This document shows positions 31,154 through 32,276 of a DNA stretch of 32,276 nucleotides, one piece after another. The stretch is from JANYGM01 sp043764015. GTDB taxonomy: Bacteria; Bacteroidota; Bacteroidia; Cytophagales; Thermonemataceae. The translations under genes were made by a program, and so were the position numbers. The stretch is from NCBI GenBank assembly GCA_043764015.1, contig JAYUKY010000102.1:1-32276 (forward strand), written 5' to 3'. Below the pieces are notes generated by a model that saw only the letters and a list, made by a program, of their open reading frames with translations, ran no database searches and was not told the DNA's origin. Within the stretch, counting starts at the first letter, position 1. Every line of letters begins with the position of its first letter.

Positions 31154-32128
31154 ATGAAACCAGATAAAAATATCCTAATTGATTATCTCTATGGCGAGAT
31201 TTCTGACGAAAAACGCCTAGAAATTGAGTTGTATTTTGTCCAAAATCCAACAGAAAAAATCCAGTTGGAAGCACTCAAAAATACACAAAATATCCTACAA
31301 AAACTTAAAGACAAAACGCCTAATCAGCCGCTTGTTTTGATGGATTTGGATAATTTGACTACTAAAAAGACCACTAAAAAGACCACTAAAAATGGTTATC
31401 AAAATATCAAACAAAACATCAACGCAACGCAAAATCAAACGCAAAGTCAGCCGTTTTTTAATGCTTTTACACGTAATTTTATGGGTGTGGCGGCTTGTTT
31501 GGGCTTTTTGTTCCTGTCTGCATATCTCACTGGGTTTAGCGTAAAACAAACTGATAAAGGTTTTGAAGTTGCTTTTGGTAGAAATAACCAAAATCAAAAC
31601 CTGAATTTAGATAAAAATCAGCAACAAAAACCGCAAATGCAGCTAACAGACGACAAAATTAACCAAATTGTTAAAAATGATAATCAGAAAGATAACCAAA
31701 CTGATTATCAGAAAGATACCAAGTTTATGGAGAATTTTATCAGCCAAAAAATGAAAGAAAAAGAACAATTTTATAATCAAGAACTAAGCACTTTGAAAAA
31801 TAAAGTGAATAATCAAGATTTTAATGCGCTTGTAAGCAGTTCAAAGGGAAATACAAATGGTGGCACTTTTAGCAATAAAGAAGTACAAGAAATGCTTAAA
31901 CAAGTGCGTGAGCAGGATTTTGAAATGATGCGAGGATTTATTTCTGCCAACAATGCACAACAAAGCGAGTACGTAAATAATGCCTTCAAATCATTTGCTG
32001 AATATTGGGAAGGCAAACATCAGCAAGATTTATCTGCCATAGGAACATCTATTGCCACTTTTAAAGACGAGGCAAAAGAGAAATTTAAGGAAAATGATGT
32101 CATTTTGACAAGGCTAACACAGAGATAA
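31154..32128 (+). CDS. Membrane anti-sigma factor
   Basis: A 324-residue protein encoded right after the sigma factor. The N-terminal cytoplasmic part (MKPDKNILIDYLYGEISDEKRLEIELYFVQNPTEKIQLEALK, 1-42) resembles the ZAS-like/anti-sigma domain without the HxxxCxxC zinc motif. One transmembrane segment (about 108-126, NFMGVAACLGFLFLSAYLTG) follows, then a periplasmic Gln/Asn-rich coiled-coil tail (about 145-324). A short repeat TKKTTKKTTK (about 69-79) derives from a 12-bp tandem repeat. Membrane release probably activates the sigma factor, the usual mechanism. The signal is unknown. A post-stop heptad array follows. Confidence 0.78.
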   Translation: MKPDKNILIDYLYGEISDEKRLEIELYFVQNPTEKIQLEALKNTQNILQKLKDKTPNQPLVLMDLDNLTTKKTTKKTTKNGYQNIKQNINATQNQTQSQPFFNAFTRNFMGVAACLGFLFLSAYLTGFSVKQTDKGFEVAFGRNNQNQNLNLDKNQQQKPQMQLTDDKINQIVKNDNQKDNQTDYQKDTKFMENFISQKMKEKEQFYNQELSTLKNKVNNQDFNALVSSSKGNTNGGTFSNKEVQEMLKQVREQDFEMMRGFISANNAQQSEYVNNAFKSFAEYWEGKHQQDLSAIGTSIATFKDEAKEKFKENDVILTRLTQR

Positions 32129-32130
32129 TT

Positions 32131-32150
32131 TTGAGGTGTGAGGTATTTTG
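32131..32150 (+). repeat. Post-stop heptad array, GAGGTGT type
   Basis: TTGAGGTGTGAGGTATTTTG follows the stop codon directly, matching 11780-11806 on the other strand. Confidence 0.75.
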
Positions 32151-32198
32151 GTTCTATTAAGATTTATACGGAAATCATATTTTCTTAAATTGTTACTT

Positions 32199-32270
32199 TG
32201 TATTTAGCCCCAGCGGGGCGAGATATTTATAGCAAATAATAAATATGCCGCCCCGCTGGGGCTAAATACA
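32199..32270. repeat. GC-rich palindromic element at the right edge
   Basis: Arms 32199-32220 and 32249-32270 are perfect 22-bp inverted repeats (TGTATTTAGCCCCAGCGGGG plus CG), and ATATTTAT/ATAAATAT extends the pairing inside. A T-run follows. It could be a terminator for the anti-sigma gene or a dispersed MITE-like element. Confidence 0.8.
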
Positions 32271-32276
32271 TTTTTC

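Noticed and set aside
1..32276. tRNA or rRNA genes
   Set aside because: No cloverleaf with a T-loop consensus and no rRNA-like stretch was seen. This was by eye, so a short RNA could be missed.

Overview
The window looks like chromosomal DNA from a low-GC member of the Bacteroidota, probably a Cytophagales (Flexibacter/Bernardetia-like) gliding bacterium. The evidence is a type IX secretion (T9SS) C-terminal sorting domain, several Bacteroidota-style lipoproteins, candidate -7 boxes of the form TAnnTTTG, weak or absent Shine-Dalgarno sequences, and family content (YbjN, DUF59, HesB-like and DUF4350 proteins). Genus assignment is inference. No rRNA, tRNA, CRISPR array, transposase or replication origin was found.

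Layout. 1-2801: end of an unknown gene overlapping the head of a large T9SS surface protein that seems to have lost its N-terminus. 3105-6905: a plus-strand run of YbjN-like protein, ribH, a BtuF-like metal-receptor fold, aat, dcd and a DUF59 Fe-S protein. 6948-9878 (minus): rlmN, an acyltransferase and a second YbjN-like protein. 10025-10315: a HesB/IscA-like protein without its C-terminal CxC. 10353-12996 (minus): a coiled-coil membrane protein, an SGNH lipoprotein and a DUF4350 protein. 13168-21135 (minus): a heavy-metal efflux operon with a short secreted leader protein, TolC-type channel, two further outer-membrane proteins, lipoprotein adaptor and CzcA-type RND pump, behind a near-consensus promoter whose -33 box lies in a 16-bp inverted repeat. 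An Lrp/AsnC regulator (21207-21710) precedes it. 21981-24857: an acidic hypothetical protein and an HBM-HAMP-GAF-PAS membrane sensor with no output domain. 24973-26520: a two-gene restriction-modification system. 26589-30263 (minus): an S8 protease with a large insertion, a helical hypothetical protein and a lipoprotein. 30420-32128: an ECF sigma factor and its membrane anti-sigma factor.

The most striking feature is between the genes. At least ten spacers carry short arrays of about 7-bp units, often next to a core resembling TGAAATACAA. Relative to transcription they follow a rule: G/purine-rich units (TTGTGAA, GAGGTGT, GAAGTAC) follow stop codons, and mostly C-rich units (CACACTT, CAACTCA, CGTACCT) precede start codons. 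Aat, dcd and the DUF59 gene start directly after such an array. In places the repeat supplies a stop codon or a start codon. A second class, three long GC-rich palindromes (16430-16503, 17639-17735, 32199-32270), sits in spacers of otherwise AT-rich DNA.

Functionally, most of the window is housekeeping (flavin synthesis, N-end-rule tagging, dUTP supply, rRNA methylation, Fe-S assembly) mixed with envelope and accessory modules (metal efflux, restriction-modification, surface protein, protease, sigma/anti-sigma).
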